Positions 15,652 to 23,713 of a stretch of DNA of 39,227 nt are shown piece after piece. The notes under the pieces were generated by a model that did not search any database, had not been told where the DNA came from, and was given only the letters and a program-made list of their open reading frames with translations. Position 1 is the first letter of the stretch. Every line of letters starts with the position of its first letter. The stretch is from Ardenticatenaceae bacterium (GTDB lineage Bacteria; Chloroflexota; Anaerolineae; Promineifilales; Promineifilaceae). The translations under genes were made by a program, and so were the position numbers. The stretch spans positions 1 to 39,227 of the forward strand of contig JACKBU010000035.1 of assembly GCA_020634395.1 (NCBI GenBank), written 5' to 3'.

Positions 15652-16410
15652 ATGACGAGTCATAAACTGAGAAAACTGATCCTTCTGCTGACGGTTGCTG
15701 TGCTGGCGATGGCCGGCCTGACCTTCTTTTTAGGTGGATACAGCCAGACGGCCGTTGCCCAAACCGACGAGCAGCCGTCTCAGAGTTCGGCGCAGCGCAC
15801 GCTGACGGTCAGCGGGCAGGGGCAGGTGATGGTCCAGCCGGACATGGCGACGGTGAACCTGGGTGTAGAAACGGAAGCGGACACCGCCGTTGACGCCCTC
15901 GACCAGAACAACGAACAAATGCAGCAGGTCATCAGCACCACCCTGGACGCCGACATCGCCGAAGCCGACATTCAAACGCAGGGCCTGAGCCTGAATCCCG
16001 TTTACAACCAGCCGACCAACGGCGGCAGCGCTGAACTGACCGGCTACCGTGCCCGCAACGTGGTGCAAATTACAGTACGCGACCTGGACAACCTGGGCAC
16101 ATTACTGGATGACATCGTGAGCGCTGGCGGTAACACCATTGAAGGCATCCAGTTCCAGGTAAGTGACCGCGCCGACCAGGAGGCCAACGCCCGTACGGCA
16201 GCGATGGAAAATGCGCGCCAGAAGGCCACGCAGCTGGCCGACCTGGCGGACGCAGATTTAGGCCCCATCATAACCATCAACGAAACCGGCTTTTCTGCCC
16301 CCACACCCTATTCTGCCAACCTGGCAGCAGCCGAATCTGTGGCTGTGCCCGTGCAGGCCGGTACACAAACCATCAACTACTCCCTTAACGTGACCTGGGA
16401 GCTGCAATAG
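15652..16410 (+). CDS. Secreted SIMPL-domain (DUF541) protein
   Basis: 252 residues. Residues about 8-28 are a hydrophobic signal sequence (LILLLTVAVLAMAGLTFFLGG) ending near AVAQ, so the protein is exported. The rest is the SIMPL/DUF541 domain: RTLTVSGQGQVMVQPDMATVNLGVE at the start, GYRARNVVQITVRDLDNLGTLLDDIVSAG in the middle and ARTAAMENARQKATQLADL near the end. Family members such as BP26 form rings in the periplasm; function is poorly known. AGGAG precedes the ATG. It stands 47 bases before the second PRC-barrel gene. Confidence 0.88.
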   Translation: MTSHKLRKLILLLTVAVLAMAGLTFFLGGYSQTAVAQTDEQPSQSSAQRTLTVSGQGQVMVQPDMATVNLGVETEADTAVDALDQNNEQMQQVISTTLDADIAEADIQTQGLSLNPVYNQPTNGGSAELTGYRARNVVQITVRDLDNLGTLLDDIVSAGGNTIEGIQFQVSDRADQEANARTAAMENARQKATQLADLADADLGPIITINETGFSAPTPYSANLAAAESVAVPVQAGTQTINYSLNVTWELQ

Positions 16411-16457
16411 CCGCTAAACCGCGGCTTTGAACCACAGCAGCAAGGAGCAAAACGCCT

Positions 16458-17279
16458 ATGTTACAAAGTGTAAAAGAATTGCGCGGCTACTCGATCCAGG
16501 CCACGGACGGTGAAATCGGTAAGGTAGACGATGTTTACTTTGATGATATTCCCTGGGTGGTGCGGTATCTGGTGGTAAAGACCGGCGGCTGGTTATCAGG
16601 ACGAAAAGTGCTGCTTTCTCAGGTAGTGCTGCAGCACCCTGATGCCCAGGGCCGGCATCTGCCAGTTTCGCTGACCAAAGAGGAAGTAAAAGACAGCCCT
16701 GACATTGACACAGATATGCCAGTTTATCGTCAGCATGAGGTGGAACTGCATGATTATTATGGTTGGGCGCCTTACTGGGGCAACCTGACCAGTCCGGCAA
16801 ATGTGGTGCCGCCGATCCCGGTACCTTTTCAGCCAACCCGGGAAGGGACCGTGGCGCCGCCGCCAGCCGTCGATGCCGGTATGCACCGCCAAACGCCGGC
16901 GCCGCAAAAGACGGAAGTGCCGGCAGCGCAGCGCGATCAGCATTTGCGCAGCATGAACGAAGTGAGCGGCTATCACATCCGTGCCCGCGACGGCGACCTT
17001 GGCCACGTGGAGACGTTTATAGTAGAGGATAAGAATTGGGCGGTTATCTACCTGGTGGCCGATACGGGTAACTGGCTGCCGGGCAAGAAGGTGTTGCTGT
17101 CCGTGGACTGGGTAAAATCGATCGACTGGTCGGAACGCGACGTGGAGGTCGATCTGTTACAGAAGAACATCAAGGACAGCCCGGAGTACGATCCAGACGC
17201 GCCGCTCAATCGCGCCTACGAAACGGCCCTGCACGAGCATTACGGCCGTTCACCCTACTGGGAGTCTGGTGACACCTAA
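16458..17279 (+). CDS. Protein with two PRC-barrel domains
   Basis: 273 residues built of two copies of the same unit. Copy 1 is residues about 1-115 (SVKELRGYSIQATDGEIGKVDDVYFDD ... LHDYYGWAPYWG) and copy 2 about 163-271 (SMNEVSGYHIRARDGDLGHVETFIVED ... LHEHYGRSPYWES), with a Pro-rich linker. The closing (H)(D/E)xYGxxPYW motif is shared by both. It resembles PRC-barrel proteins found in bacterial stress and photosynthetic settings; partners are unknown. AAGGAGC lies 10 bases before the ATG. Confidence 0.82.
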   Translation: MLQSVKELRGYSIQATDGEIGKVDDVYFDDIPWVVRYLVVKTGGWLSGRKVLLSQVVLQHPDAQGRHLPVSLTKEEVKDSPDIDTDMPVYRQHEVELHDYYGWAPYWGNLTSPANVVPPIPVPFQPTREGTVAPPPAVDAGMHRQTPAPQKTEVPAAQRDQHLRSMNEVSGYHIRARDGDLGHVETFIVEDKNWAVIYLVADTGNWLPGKKVLLSVDWVKSIDWSERDVEVDLLQKNIKDSPEYDPDAPLNRAYETALHEHYGRSPYWESGDT

Positions 17280-17296
17280 TCTAACACGCTGCTGGC

Positions 17297-18301
17297 TTAC
17301 ACTCCCAGCGCAAACATTGCCACTACCGGCGCGTGATCGGGCGCTGTGGCCGTGTCCCGGACGGTGGGATTATCACCGACAGAAGGTAGCTGGCTGGTAA
17401 AGTCGATCAGGCTGTCCACGAGGGGCAGCCTGCGCTTATTGTTGGCTTCCACCGGGAAAAATTCCTCAGAGGCAAAAATCTGGTCCAGCAGCTCCGGACG
17501 GCCGTTCGTGATCCGCGAATACCGGCGCGCTTCCGGAATCAATGGAGCCAGGTTAAACAGCCGCACATCATCCCCCTTGTCCGGGCGGTTAAAACCCACC
17601 GTGCCAATCTCGCTGCCCGACGGGCCAGTAAGCAGCAGCGAGGTTTGCGCGTCTGGTACGTCGTTAAAATCCCCCATCAGCAGGAGAGGCGTCTGGTCAT
17701 TGCCGGACAGCAGCGTGTTGGCCTGCAGCCGCAGCGTCACCGCCTCGGCCATACGGCGCATCAGGGCGATGCCGGCCACCTGCGCCCGTTCCGTTTCGTC
17801 GCGGGGAGTAAAGCTGCTGCCTCCCACTCGCGGATAAGACAAAAGCTTCGATTTTAAGTGGGCTGTGATCAGGTGAAACGGCCGTCCATTTTTCGTCACA
17901 CGAATCCACAAGGCGCCGCGGCCCATGCGGCGCACCGGCAGCGAATCGCCCGTGGGGGTGATGTTGTGAATATCCAGCGCCGGCCCACTGGGGAAGTCCA
18001 CAATGTCGGCCTGGCCGCTGACGGGTATTTGCGACAAAAAGGCTACGCGGATGCCACGGCCGTCGGGGAACGCTGAAACCACGCAGCGCGGAAATGTACC
18101 GCCCAAAGCCTCCTGCAAATCTTGCAGCGGTTCCAGGCCGCCGGTTTCCTGCAAGGCGATAACGTCCGGGTTTTGTTGGTTAATGACATCGGCCAGCAAA
18201 GCCAGTTTTTGCTGGTATCTGTCCACTTCTGCCTGCGGCGCGTTCAGCGCCGGGCGGAAAAAGTTTTCCACGTTCCAGGTCATCACTTTTAAAGTTGTCA
18301 T
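17297..18301 (-). CDS. Endonuclease/exonuclease/phosphatase family protein
   Basis: 334 residues of the EEP superfamily (DNase I, Xth, phosphodiesterases). Motifs in order: MTWNVENFF with the metal-binding Asn, VIALQE with the catalytic Glu, LITAHLKSK, LLMGDFNDVPDAQ with the Asp/Asn pair and PDHAPVVAMF with the final Asp-His. All catalytic residues are present, but nucleic acid and lipid phosphate substrates cannot be told apart. No signal peptide is seen. The ATG at 18301 has GAGG 5 bases upstream; the frame is open beyond but lacks family character. Confidence 0.85.
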   Translation of the reverse strand: MTTLKVMTWNVENFFRPALNAPQAEVDRYQQKLALLADVINQQNPDVIALQETGGLEPLQDLQEALGGTFPRCVVSAFPDGRGIRVAFLSQIPVSGQADIVDFPSGPALDIHNITPTGDSLPVRRMGRGALWIRVTKNGRPFHLITAHLKSKLLSYPRVGGSSFTPRDETERAQVAGIALMRRMAEAVTLRLQANTLLSGNDQTPLLLMGDFNDVPDAQTSLLLTGPSGSEIGTVGFNRPDKGDDVRLFNLAPLIPEARRYSRITNGRPELLDQIFASEEFFPVEANNKRRLPLVDSLIDFTSQLPSVGDNPTVRDTATAPDHAPVVAMFALGV

Positions 18302-18498
18302 TTTGCCTCTTTTGCTTTTGTTGATGGTGCACGGCCGTATCCCCAAATAGAAACGGCCGTTGCTCCTCTGCATTGTACTCGATTTGTGCACCTCCGGATC
18401 CGGTAGTTTGGGCCAAATTTGCTGGCAGGGAGCACGCAGGCAGAAAAGCTGTGGCGGAGGATTGGCACGGCCGTTTAGCCGTGACTATCCTCATTAAT

Positions 18499-18527
18499 TT
18501 GACATTCCACGGAACGTGGCATATTAT
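18499..18527 (+). promoter_or_regulatory. Strong promoter of the cold-shock gene with operator-like palindrome
   Basis: TTGACA (18499-18504), a 17-base spacer and TATTAT (18522-18527). Inside the spacer, CCACG-GAA-CGTGG (18507-18519) is a perfect 5-bp inverted repeat, placed where a bound repressor would block polymerase. Confidence 0.75.
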
Positions 18528-18571
18528 CGGTTTGCTGTAATTTTGTAAGTTCTGACTATGTTGCATTCTAG

Positions 18572-18606
18572 CGCCGCCCAGACTCACAAGTTAGGGCGGC
18601 GTTTTT
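18572..18606 (+). terminator. Terminator-like hairpin in the cold-shock leader
   Basis: CGCCGCCC (18572-18579) pairs with GGGCGGCG (18594-18601) and is followed by TTTTT. It lies about 40-70 nt after the predicted transcript start and 68 nt before the ATG, so it would act inside the leader. It could alternatively end a short independent RNA. Confidence 0.65.
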
Positions 18607-18673
18607 GTGCGCACAGAACCGGCAGGTTACGGCAAATTTTTAGCAGATTTAGCATGATAGGAGTTTCACAAAA

Positions 18674-18886
18674 ATGAGTGACCAACGTTTTACCGGGACC
18701 GTCAAATGGTTCAGCGATCAAAAAGGATATGGGTTTATCTCCCGCGATGGCGGCCGAGATATCTTTGTGCATCATTCCGCCATCGAGTCGGAAGGTTTCC
18801 GGACCCTGGCTGAAGGCCAGGCGGTTGAATTTGCCATTGAAGAAGGACCGCGCGGTCCCTCTGCAACGCAGGTGCGCGCGCTGTAA
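18674..18886 (+). CDS. Cold-shock domain protein
   Basis: 70-residue CspA-family RNA/DNA-binding protein. GTVKWFSDQKGYGFISRDGGRDIFVHHSAI contains RNP1 (KGYGFI) and RNP2 (DIFVHHSAI), and the length is exactly that of the family. It likely melts RNA structure and acts as an antiterminator. AGGAG lies upstream of the ATG, and an intrinsic terminator follows, so it is a single-gene unit with its own promoter. Confidence 0.96.
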   Translation: MSDQRFTGTVKWFSDQKGYGFISRDGGRDIFVHHSAIESEGFRTLAEGQAVEFAIEEGPRGPSATQVRAL

Positions 18887-18912
18887 CTCGCATCTCAAAT
18901 TGGTAAACTGAA

Positions 18913-18944
18913 AAAGGTTGGCCTGTCGGCCAGCCTTTTTTTTT
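18913..18944 (+). terminator. Terminator of the cold-shock gene
   Basis: AGGTTGGCC pairs with GGCCAGCCT (one G-T pair) around a TGTC loop, followed by a run of nine T. Confidence 0.9.
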
Positions 18945-19063
18945 GAGCCGACGTTGTTTCGTGGGGAAATAGGCAGATGCACGGCCCCGAACTCTGATAA
19001 AATTGCCGGCTGGAAGTGACAAATCAAAAGTTTGTTTGAGAGAAGGAGCTTTGGTAAGTTTTG

Positions 19064-20188
19064 ATGAATCCTATGCGTTTGACTTTAATTCTTTTTGTCC
19101 TGGTTGTGGGTCTGGCGGCCTGTACAGCCCCACCGGACGTCGTCGAGGTAACACGGATTGTTAATAATGACGTGCCGGTGACCGTGGAAGTGACGCGGAT
19201 AGTGCCTCAGGAGATTATGGTAGAAGTAACCGTTGAGGTAACGCGGGTTGTGGAAGTCCCGGCGGAAGTGACGGCCACGGCTGTCGCTGAGGTAACAGAA
19301 ACGGCCGTCCTGACACCTACCGTGGCCCCCACCGCAGAAGTTGCCCAGGCCACGGCCACCTTCACACCCGGCGCCACCTACACCGTGCAGCCTGGCGATA
19401 CCCTCTCCATCATCGCCGGCAAAACCGGCGTCTCCGCCGAAGAGATCGCGGCCGCCAATAACCTGAGCAACGCCAACATCATCTCCGTTGGGCAAGAACT
19501 CACAATTCCCGGATGGTCCGGAGAAGTTGCCGCTGGCGACAGCCCCGCCCCAACCGAATCCAGCCAGCCCACGCAGCCCACGCAGCCCGCCGCTCCGGCC
19601 GGAGCCAATCTGCTGCCCAACCCCTCTTTCGAAGAAGGCTGGTACTTCTTCAATGGCGTCGCGGAGTGGCAGTTGCCCAATCAATGGCAGTTGGCGGTAG
19701 ACGAAGGGGCCAACAATTTGTCGCCGGGCAGCGGCGGCCAGTTCTACCGGCCAGAAATTCGCGTGCTGGCCCGCGCCGACATACCCCCGGCGGAGCGGGA
19801 TATGTTCTTGTTCAACGGCGACCATACCATCAAAGCCTTCAAGGGCGACGCTCCCACCAATTTCTCCATCTTCACCGACGTGGCTTTGCAGCCGGGCACG
19901 TATCGCTTCACGGCCAGCTTTTTCCCGGATGCCGTGTCTGGTTACGTCGGCAGCGAAAAGGTGTGGAACGGCGATCCGCTGGCGGCTGAGTATCGTATCA
20001 TAGTCGGTGGTGGCGGTACGGGCTGGCAGTCGGCTCCCGCAGGCCGCAAGAACACTGTGACCCACGAATTTACCTTGACAGCGCCAGAAACCGTGCGCAT
20101 TGGTGTCGGTTTCCGCAACCGATATGAGGAATCAAACAATGGCTGGTTCATCGACGACTGGTCGCTGCAGGCTTTGACAACGCCCTGA
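19064..20188 (+). CDS. LysM-domain lipoprotein with repeated VEVTR region
   Basis: 374 residues. A signal peptide ends in a lipobox, VVGLAACT, with lipidated Cys near 20, so it is a substrate for LspA. Residues about 25-70 repeat VEVTRIV/VEVTRVV, a beta-prone stalk common in Chloroflexota surface lipoproteins. A LysM domain (about 105-150, YTVQPGDTLSIIAGKTGVSAEEIAAANNL) implies glycan binding. After a Gln/Pro/Thr linker, a beta-rich C-terminal domain from NLLPNPSFEEGW resembles carbohydrate-binding modules. ATG 19064 is used; TTG at 19061 is also possible. A surface glycan role is inferred. Confidence 0.85.
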   Translation: MNPMRLTLILFVLVVGLAACTAPPDVVEVTRIVNNDVPVTVEVTRIVPQEIMVEVTVEVTRVVEVPAEVTATAVAEVTETAVLTPTVAPTAEVAQATATFTPGATYTVQPGDTLSIIAGKTGVSAEEIAAANNLSNANIISVGQELTIPGWSGEVAAGDSPAPTESSQPTQPTQPAAPAGANLLPNPSFEEGWYFFNGVAEWQLPNQWQLAVDEGANNLSPGSGGQFYRPEIRVLARADIPPAERDMFLFNGDHTIKAFKGDAPTNFSIFTDVALQPGTYRFTASFFPDAVSGYVGSEKVWNGDPLAAEYRIIVGGGGTGWQSAPAGRKNTVTHEFTLTAPETVRIGVGFRNRYEESNNGWFIDDWSLQALTTP

Positions 20189-20281
20189 TTGGCGATTTCC
20201 TTACATGAGTAAGGAATGAGGGGCGAAGTTGGGTGCGGGAGCGAAGTTTTGCGGCGAATGTGGCAGTAAAGTTTAGGTGAA

Positions 20282-20320
20282 GGGGAGGGGGAAACGGCCG
20301 TTTCGGCCGTTCCCTCCCCA
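20282..20320. repeat. Long G-rich hairpin built around the ACGGCCGT palindrome
   Basis: GGGGAGGG-GGAAACGGCCG faces CGGCCGTTCCCTCCCC across a TTT loop, with small bulges. No T run follows directly. It lies after the lipoprotein gene and may stabilise the mRNA end together with the next hairpin. Confidence 0.6.
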
Positions 20321-20332
20321 CAGCTCCTTTTA

Positions 20333-20367
20333 AACAGCGCAGGCTAAAACCGGCGCTGTTTTTGTTT
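20333..20367 (+). terminator. Intrinsic terminator before gntR
   Basis: AACAGCGC (20333-20340) pairs with GCGCTGTT (20353-20360), followed by TTTGTTTG. It separates the lipoprotein transcript from the gntR operon. Confidence 0.65.
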
Positions 20368-20457
20368 GCTCGTTCGACTTTAGCCCTGCCTGTCACCCCA
20401 TTTTCATGACAAATGTCACGTTTACGGAGCAAGAAGGAAAAATGGCTGCGAATAGAG

Positions 20458-20487
20458 TTGACAAAATTTTAGCGGCGGGGGTAAAAT
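20458..20487 (+). promoter_or_regulatory. Promoter of the gntR operon
   Basis: A perfect TTGACA (20458-20463), an 18-base spacer and TAAAAT (20482-20487). The predicted start near 20494 leaves a leader of about 30 nt that lacks a ribosome-binding sequence. Confidence 0.7.
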
Positions 20488-20500
20488 TCGTCATACAACC

Positions 20501-20524
20501 ATACGATAGTACGATATTACGAAA
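20501..20524 (+). promoter_or_regulatory. Three octamer direct repeats overlapping the gntR start
   Basis: ATACGATA, GTACGATA and TTACGAAA follow head to tail (20501-20508, 20509-20516, 20517-20524), the last reaching the A of the ATG. The position downstream of the promoter suits an autoregulatory operator of the GntR protein. Confidence 0.5.
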
Positions 20525-21252
20525 TGCTCAAGCGCACGCCCTCCCTCACTGAACAAGCCAAGTCCCACATCAAGCAGATGATCCTGGACGACGTGTTTGC
20601 CGACGGCCGTATCCCCTCCGAAACAGAACTGGCCGCCGATCTGGGCGTCAGCCGCACCACCATCCGCGACGCCCTGAGCCGTTTGGAAATTGAAGGCGTT
20701 GTATACCGCAAACAGGGCGCGGGCACGTTCGTCAACGAGGCCGGCTTGCAAATCAAATCGCGGCTGGACGAAATCTGGTCCTACGAGGCGATGCTGGCCG
20801 CGCATGGTTATACCCCTTCCACCCGCATTTTAGACATTACCACCCAGGCCGCCGACGACGCCATCGCCGCCGAGCTGAATTTGGCGGAGGGCGAAGACCT
20901 GCTGGTAGTGCGCAAACTCTTCCTGGCAGATAACCAGCCGGTTATCCTGGCTTACAATTACATCCCGGCACGTTACGTGGAGGGAGCCAACACCACCGAC
21001 GATTTTTTGATGCCGGTATATACGTTTATGTGGGAGAACGGCCGTCAGCACTTCAGCTACTACCTCTCAGAGATTGTGCCCATCGTGGCCGATGCCGCCC
21101 TGGCCACAATCCTGCACGTCCAGCCCCACACGCCTCTTATCTCCCTGCACGAGATTGGCTACAACGACGACAATAACCCTATTTTGAAATCGACATCCTG
21201 TTTTCGGGATGATTTGCTCCGTTTCCGCCTGATCCGGCGGCCCACGGTGTAA
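20524..21252 (+). CDS. GntR family regulator, HutC-like with UTRA domain
   Basis: 242 residues. The N-terminal winged helix (about 8-72) has SETELAADLGVSRTTIRDALSRLEIEGVVYRKQGAGTFV, the GntR signature. The C-terminal part (about 95-235) with LNLAEGEDLLVVRKLFLADNQPVILAYNYIPARY is the UTRA ligand-binding domain of the HutC branch, which senses small metabolites. It heads the carbamoyltransferase operon and is likely its repressor, with the octamer repeats at its own start as site. The effector may be the ureido compound or amino acid degraded by the operon; this is inferred from position. Confidence 0.9.
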   Translation: MLKRTPSLTEQAKSHIKQMILDDVFADGRIPSETELAADLGVSRTTIRDALSRLEIEGVVYRKQGAGTFVNEAGLQIKSRLDEIWSYEAMLAAHGYTPSTRILDITTQAADDAIAAELNLAEGEDLLVVRKLFLADNQPVILAYNYIPARYVEGANTTDDFLMPVYTFMWENGRQHFSYYLSEIVPIVADAALATILHVQPHTPLISLHEIGYNDDNNPILKSTSCFRDDLLRFRLIRRPTV

Positions 21253-21329
21253 GGCGATTGTTTCCCAAATTAACACTTTGAACCGGGAGCGGAACGGCCG
21301 TTCCCAACACTATCAAAAGGAGAAAGATC

Positions 21330-22283
21330 ATGAGAAGTTTTGCAGGTCGGGATATTCTGTCCCTCAAAGATTTTGAACGTCAAGAGTTTTTCCGTGTCTT
21401 CGAGATTGCTGAAGAGTTGGAGCCGATTGCCCGCAACCGCCGCAACAGCGACTTGCTCAAAGAAAAGACGCTCGTCACCGCGTTCTACCAGCCATCCACC
21501 CGCACCCGTCTGGCCCACGAAGCGGCCATGATCCGCCTCGGCGGTCAGGTCACCGGCTTCTCCGACGCCAAAATGACCCGCGCCGGCGATTTCTACCAGG
21601 AATCCATCAAAGACACCGTCAAAATGCTGGAGTTCTACGGCGACGTCATCGTGATGCGCCACTTCCAACAAGGCGCGCCGCACGAAGCAGCCAAATGGGC
21701 CAGTGTGCCGATCATCAACGGCGGCGACGGCTGGGGCGAACACCCCACCCAGATTCTCACCGACCTTTACACCGTCCTGCGCGAAAAAGGGCGCATCGAT
21801 GGCCTGAAATGGCTCGCCGTCGGCGACATGCGCATGCGTACCATGCACTCCCTCGGCTACGGCCTCACCCAATTCGACTGCCCCATCACCTTCGTCTCCC
21901 CCGAAGGACAGCGCCTCACCGACGAAATGAAAGCCGACTTCGAGAACTACGGCCTGAATTTCAATGAGGTTGAGCATGTCGAACAGGCCATCGCCGACGC
22001 TGACGTCATCCTCGTCGAACCCGTTGTGCAGCCCGATTACACCAAATCCCGCGACGAACGCACGGGTGAAGTGGACCTGACCCCCTCCAACTACAAAATC
22101 ACCAAAGATCTGCTGGTCAACAAGGCCAAATCGGACGCCATTCTGTTGCATTCTCTGCCGCGCATGGACGAAATCCCGGCCAACGTCGACATCACCCGCT
22201 GGTCGCGCTACTGGCAAGAAGCCTTCAACGGCGTTGTCATGCGTATGGCTCTGCTGGCGCTGGTTCTCGGAGCAACTGAGTAA
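21330..22283 (+). CDS. Aspartate carbamoyltransferase-like enzyme with altered substrate loop
   Basis: 317 residues of the ATCase/OTCase family. The carbamoyl phosphate site is intact: FYQPSTRTR (Ser56-Arg60), HPTQILTDLYT and LHSLPRMDEI. The C-terminal NGVVMRMALLALVLG is ATCase-like. The loop that binds aspartate in true ATCases (R-x-Q-x-E-R) reads EPVVQPDYTKSRDE here, so the amino acid substrate is probably different. With carbamate kinase downstream and no pyrimidine genes, a catabolic role releasing carbamoyl phosphate is more likely than pyrimidine synthesis. AAGGAG precedes the ATG. Confidence 0.82.
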   Translation: MRSFAGRDILSLKDFERQEFFRVFEIAEELEPIARNRRNSDLLKEKTLVTAFYQPSTRTRLAHEAAMIRLGGQVTGFSDAKMTRAGDFYQESIKDTVKMLEFYGDVIVMRHFQQGAPHEAAKWASVPIINGGDGWGEHPTQILTDLYTVLREKGRIDGLKWLAVGDMRMRTMHSLGYGLTQFDCPITFVSPEGQRLTDEMKADFENYGLNFNEVEHVEQAIADADVILVEPVVQPDYTKSRDERTGEVDLTPSNYKITKDLLVNKAKSDAILLHSLPRMDEIPANVDITRWSRYWQEAFNGVVMRMALLALVLGATE

Positions 22284-22294
22284 AGAATTAAGAA

Positions 22295-22730
22295 AGTCAA
22301 GTAGTCTGGTAGTCTGGTTGTCGAGTAGTCTGGGATGGCGAAGATCGAGCGTTTTGAGGATTTGAAAAGCTGGCAAAAAGCTCGTGAACTGGCAAATATC
22401 ATCTATGATCTTTCTGGAAATGGAGATTTTGCCAAAGATTTTGAATTGCGTAACCAAATCCGACGGGCCGCAGGCTCGGCCATGCACAACATCGCTGAAG
22501 GTTTTGATGCGGGCACGGACGCTGAGTTTATACGCTTTCTCAAAATGGCCCGACGCTCTGCCAGCGAAGTGCAATCACAACTGTACTTAGCGCTAGATCG
22601 AAAATACATCATGCAAAACCAGCTCCAAAGCGCATACCAACTGGCCACAGAAGTCAAAAGGCTTATCAACGGCCTAATAGGCTACCTACACAAGACCACC
22701 TGACTACTAGACTACAAGACAAGGAGACTA
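22295..22730. mobile_element. Candidate S23-bearing palindromic element 1
   Basis: Left arm 22295-22334 and right arm 22695-22730 are made of GTAGTCNN octamers and their complements and enclose the S23 gene. Bases 22296-22314 pair with 22702-22720 at 16 Watson-Crick and one G-T position out of 19. In RNA this would close a stem around the S23 ORF, as in 23S rRNA intervening sequences. It is inserted between two genes of one operon. The end of the right arm contains the AGGAG ribosome site of the next gene. Mobility is an inference. Confidence 0.5.
22335..22703 (+). CDS. S23-type four-helix-bundle protein (copy 1)
   Basis: 122 residues of the four-helix-bundle family first found as the ORF in 23S rRNA intervening sequences (also structurally close to Avd of diversity-generating retroelements). 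Signature pieces: FEDLKSWQKARELANIIYDL, LRNQIRRAAGSAMHNIAEGFDAG, EFIRFLKMARRSASEVQSQLYLAL. Despite the old name it is not a ribosomal protein, and its function is unknown. Codon use is visibly more AT-rich than in flanking genes, a sign of transfer. No good ribosome site precedes the ATG. It shares only family resemblance with copy 2. Confidence 0.85.
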   Translation: MAKIERFEDLKSWQKARELANIIYDLSGNGDFAKDFELRNQIRRAAGSAMHNIAEGFDAGTDAEFIRFLKMARRSASEVQSQLYLALDRKYIMQNQLQSAYQLATEVKRLINGLIGYLHKTT

Positions 22731-22732
22731 AA

Positions 22733-23713
22733 ATGCAAACCGGATTACGCGGTCGTGATTTTATTAGTGACTTAGACTTCTCGAAAGAGGAAGTGGAAAC
22801 TGTATTGGACGTGGCCTGGGATTTGAAAATGAAGCGGGCGTTGGGCCAGCCGCATGCGCTGCTGCGCGACAAGGTGTTGGCGATGCTCTTTTTCTTCTCC
22901 AGCACGCGCACCCGTGGCAGTTTTGAGGCCGGTATGGCCCAGTTGGGCGGCCACGCGGCCTTCATCGAAAGCCGCACCACCCAGATTTCCCACGGTGACA
23001 CGGAAACGGAAATGGGCGAGATTTTCGGCCGTTACTTCGACGGTATCGCCATTCGCCACGTGACTTATGGCACGGGCAACCGCTACCTGAACTTGGTGGC
23101 CAATGCCTCTCGTGTGCCGGTGCTGAATATGCAGGACGAAATTTACCATCCGCACCAATGCCTGGCTGACCTGATGACCATCATGGAAAAGAAAGGGCGC
23201 AATCTGCGCCGCAAGAAGATCGTCGTGTCCTGGGCGTATGCGTCGTCGTACCTGAAGCCGATGTCTGTGCCGCAGTCGCTCATTTTGCAGATGCCGCGTT
23301 TTGGCATGGACGTGGTGCTGGCCCATCCGCCGGAATTCCAACTGATGCCCGACATCATGGAACAGGCGCAAGAGCTGGCGCGCCAGAACCATACCGGCTT
23401 TGAAGTGGTTCACGACATGCAAGAAGCCTGCCAAGATGCGGACGTGATTTATGCTAAATCCTGGGGGCCGTTGTTGACCACCCAAGACCCGGACGAAGGC
23501 AAGCGCATTCAAGATCAGTACAAGGACTGGATCGCCAACGATGACCTGATGGCGCTGGGCAAAGACGATGTCATTTATATGCATCCGCTGCCGGCCGACC
23601 GGGATATTGAGGTGACCAGCTCGGTGCTGGACGGCCGTCACTCCGTCGTCTTTGATGAAGCAGAAAACCGCCTGCACGCGCAAAAAGCCGTCATGGCCCT
23701 GACCATGAGCTAG
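22733..23713 (+). CDS. ygeW: YgeW-like knotted carbamoyltransferase
   Basis: 326 residues. The carbamoyl phosphate loop is SSTRTR (Ser57-Arg61), with HPHQCLADLMTIMEK in place of the HPCQ of ornithine enzymes and MHPLPADRDIEV for HCLP. FESRTTQISHGDTETEMGEIFGRYFDGI and the long VSWAYASSYLKPMSVPQSLI region fit the YgeW group, which accompanies anaerobic purine or ureido-acid breakdown genes in enterobacteria and clostridia. There, YgeW-type enzymes are thought to release carbamoyl phosphate for carbamate kinase. The exact substrate is unknown. Its TAG stop is inside the left arm of S23 element 2, and its ribosome site is at the edge of element 1. Confidence 0.82.
   Translation: MQTGLRGRDFISDLDFSKEEVETVLDVAWDLKMKRALGQPHALLRDKVLAMLFFFSSTRTRGSFEAGMAQLGGHAAFIESRTTQISHGDTETEMGEIFGRYFDGIAIRHVTYGTGNRYLNLVANASRVPVLNMQDEIYHPHQCLADLMTIMEKKGRNLRRKKIVVSWAYASSYLKPMSVPQSLILQMPRFGMDVVLAHPPEFQLMPDIMEQAQELARQNHTGFEVVHDMQEACQDADVIYAKSWGPLLTTQDPDEGKRIQDQYKDWIANDDLMALGKDDVIYMHPLPADRDIEVTSSVLDGRHSVVFDEAENRLHAQKAVMALTMS

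Larger units (their letters stand above)
18392..18673. other. Gap before the cold-shock gene
   Basis: No gene is seen. The left part (18392-18498) holds one ACGGCCGT copy and nothing else I can name. The right part is the cold-shock promoter, an operator-like palindrome and a leader of about 140 nt with a terminator-like hairpin, listed separately. Confidence 0.6.
20189..20457. other. Gap between the lipoprotein gene and the gntR promoter
   Basis: No gene is seen. It holds the two hairpins listed at 20282-20320 and 20333-20367; the remainder shows no feature I can support. Confidence 0.6.

Noticed and set aside
21270..22574. Minus-strand ORF of 434 codons over the ATCase-like and S23 genes
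   Set aside because: It is the mirror frame of well-supported genes and has no family character; the plus frames carry intact active-site motifs.
22335..22703. Calling the S23 genes ribosomal protein genes
   Set aside because: The name is historical; the family is not a ribosome component, and the genes lie in a catabolic operon.
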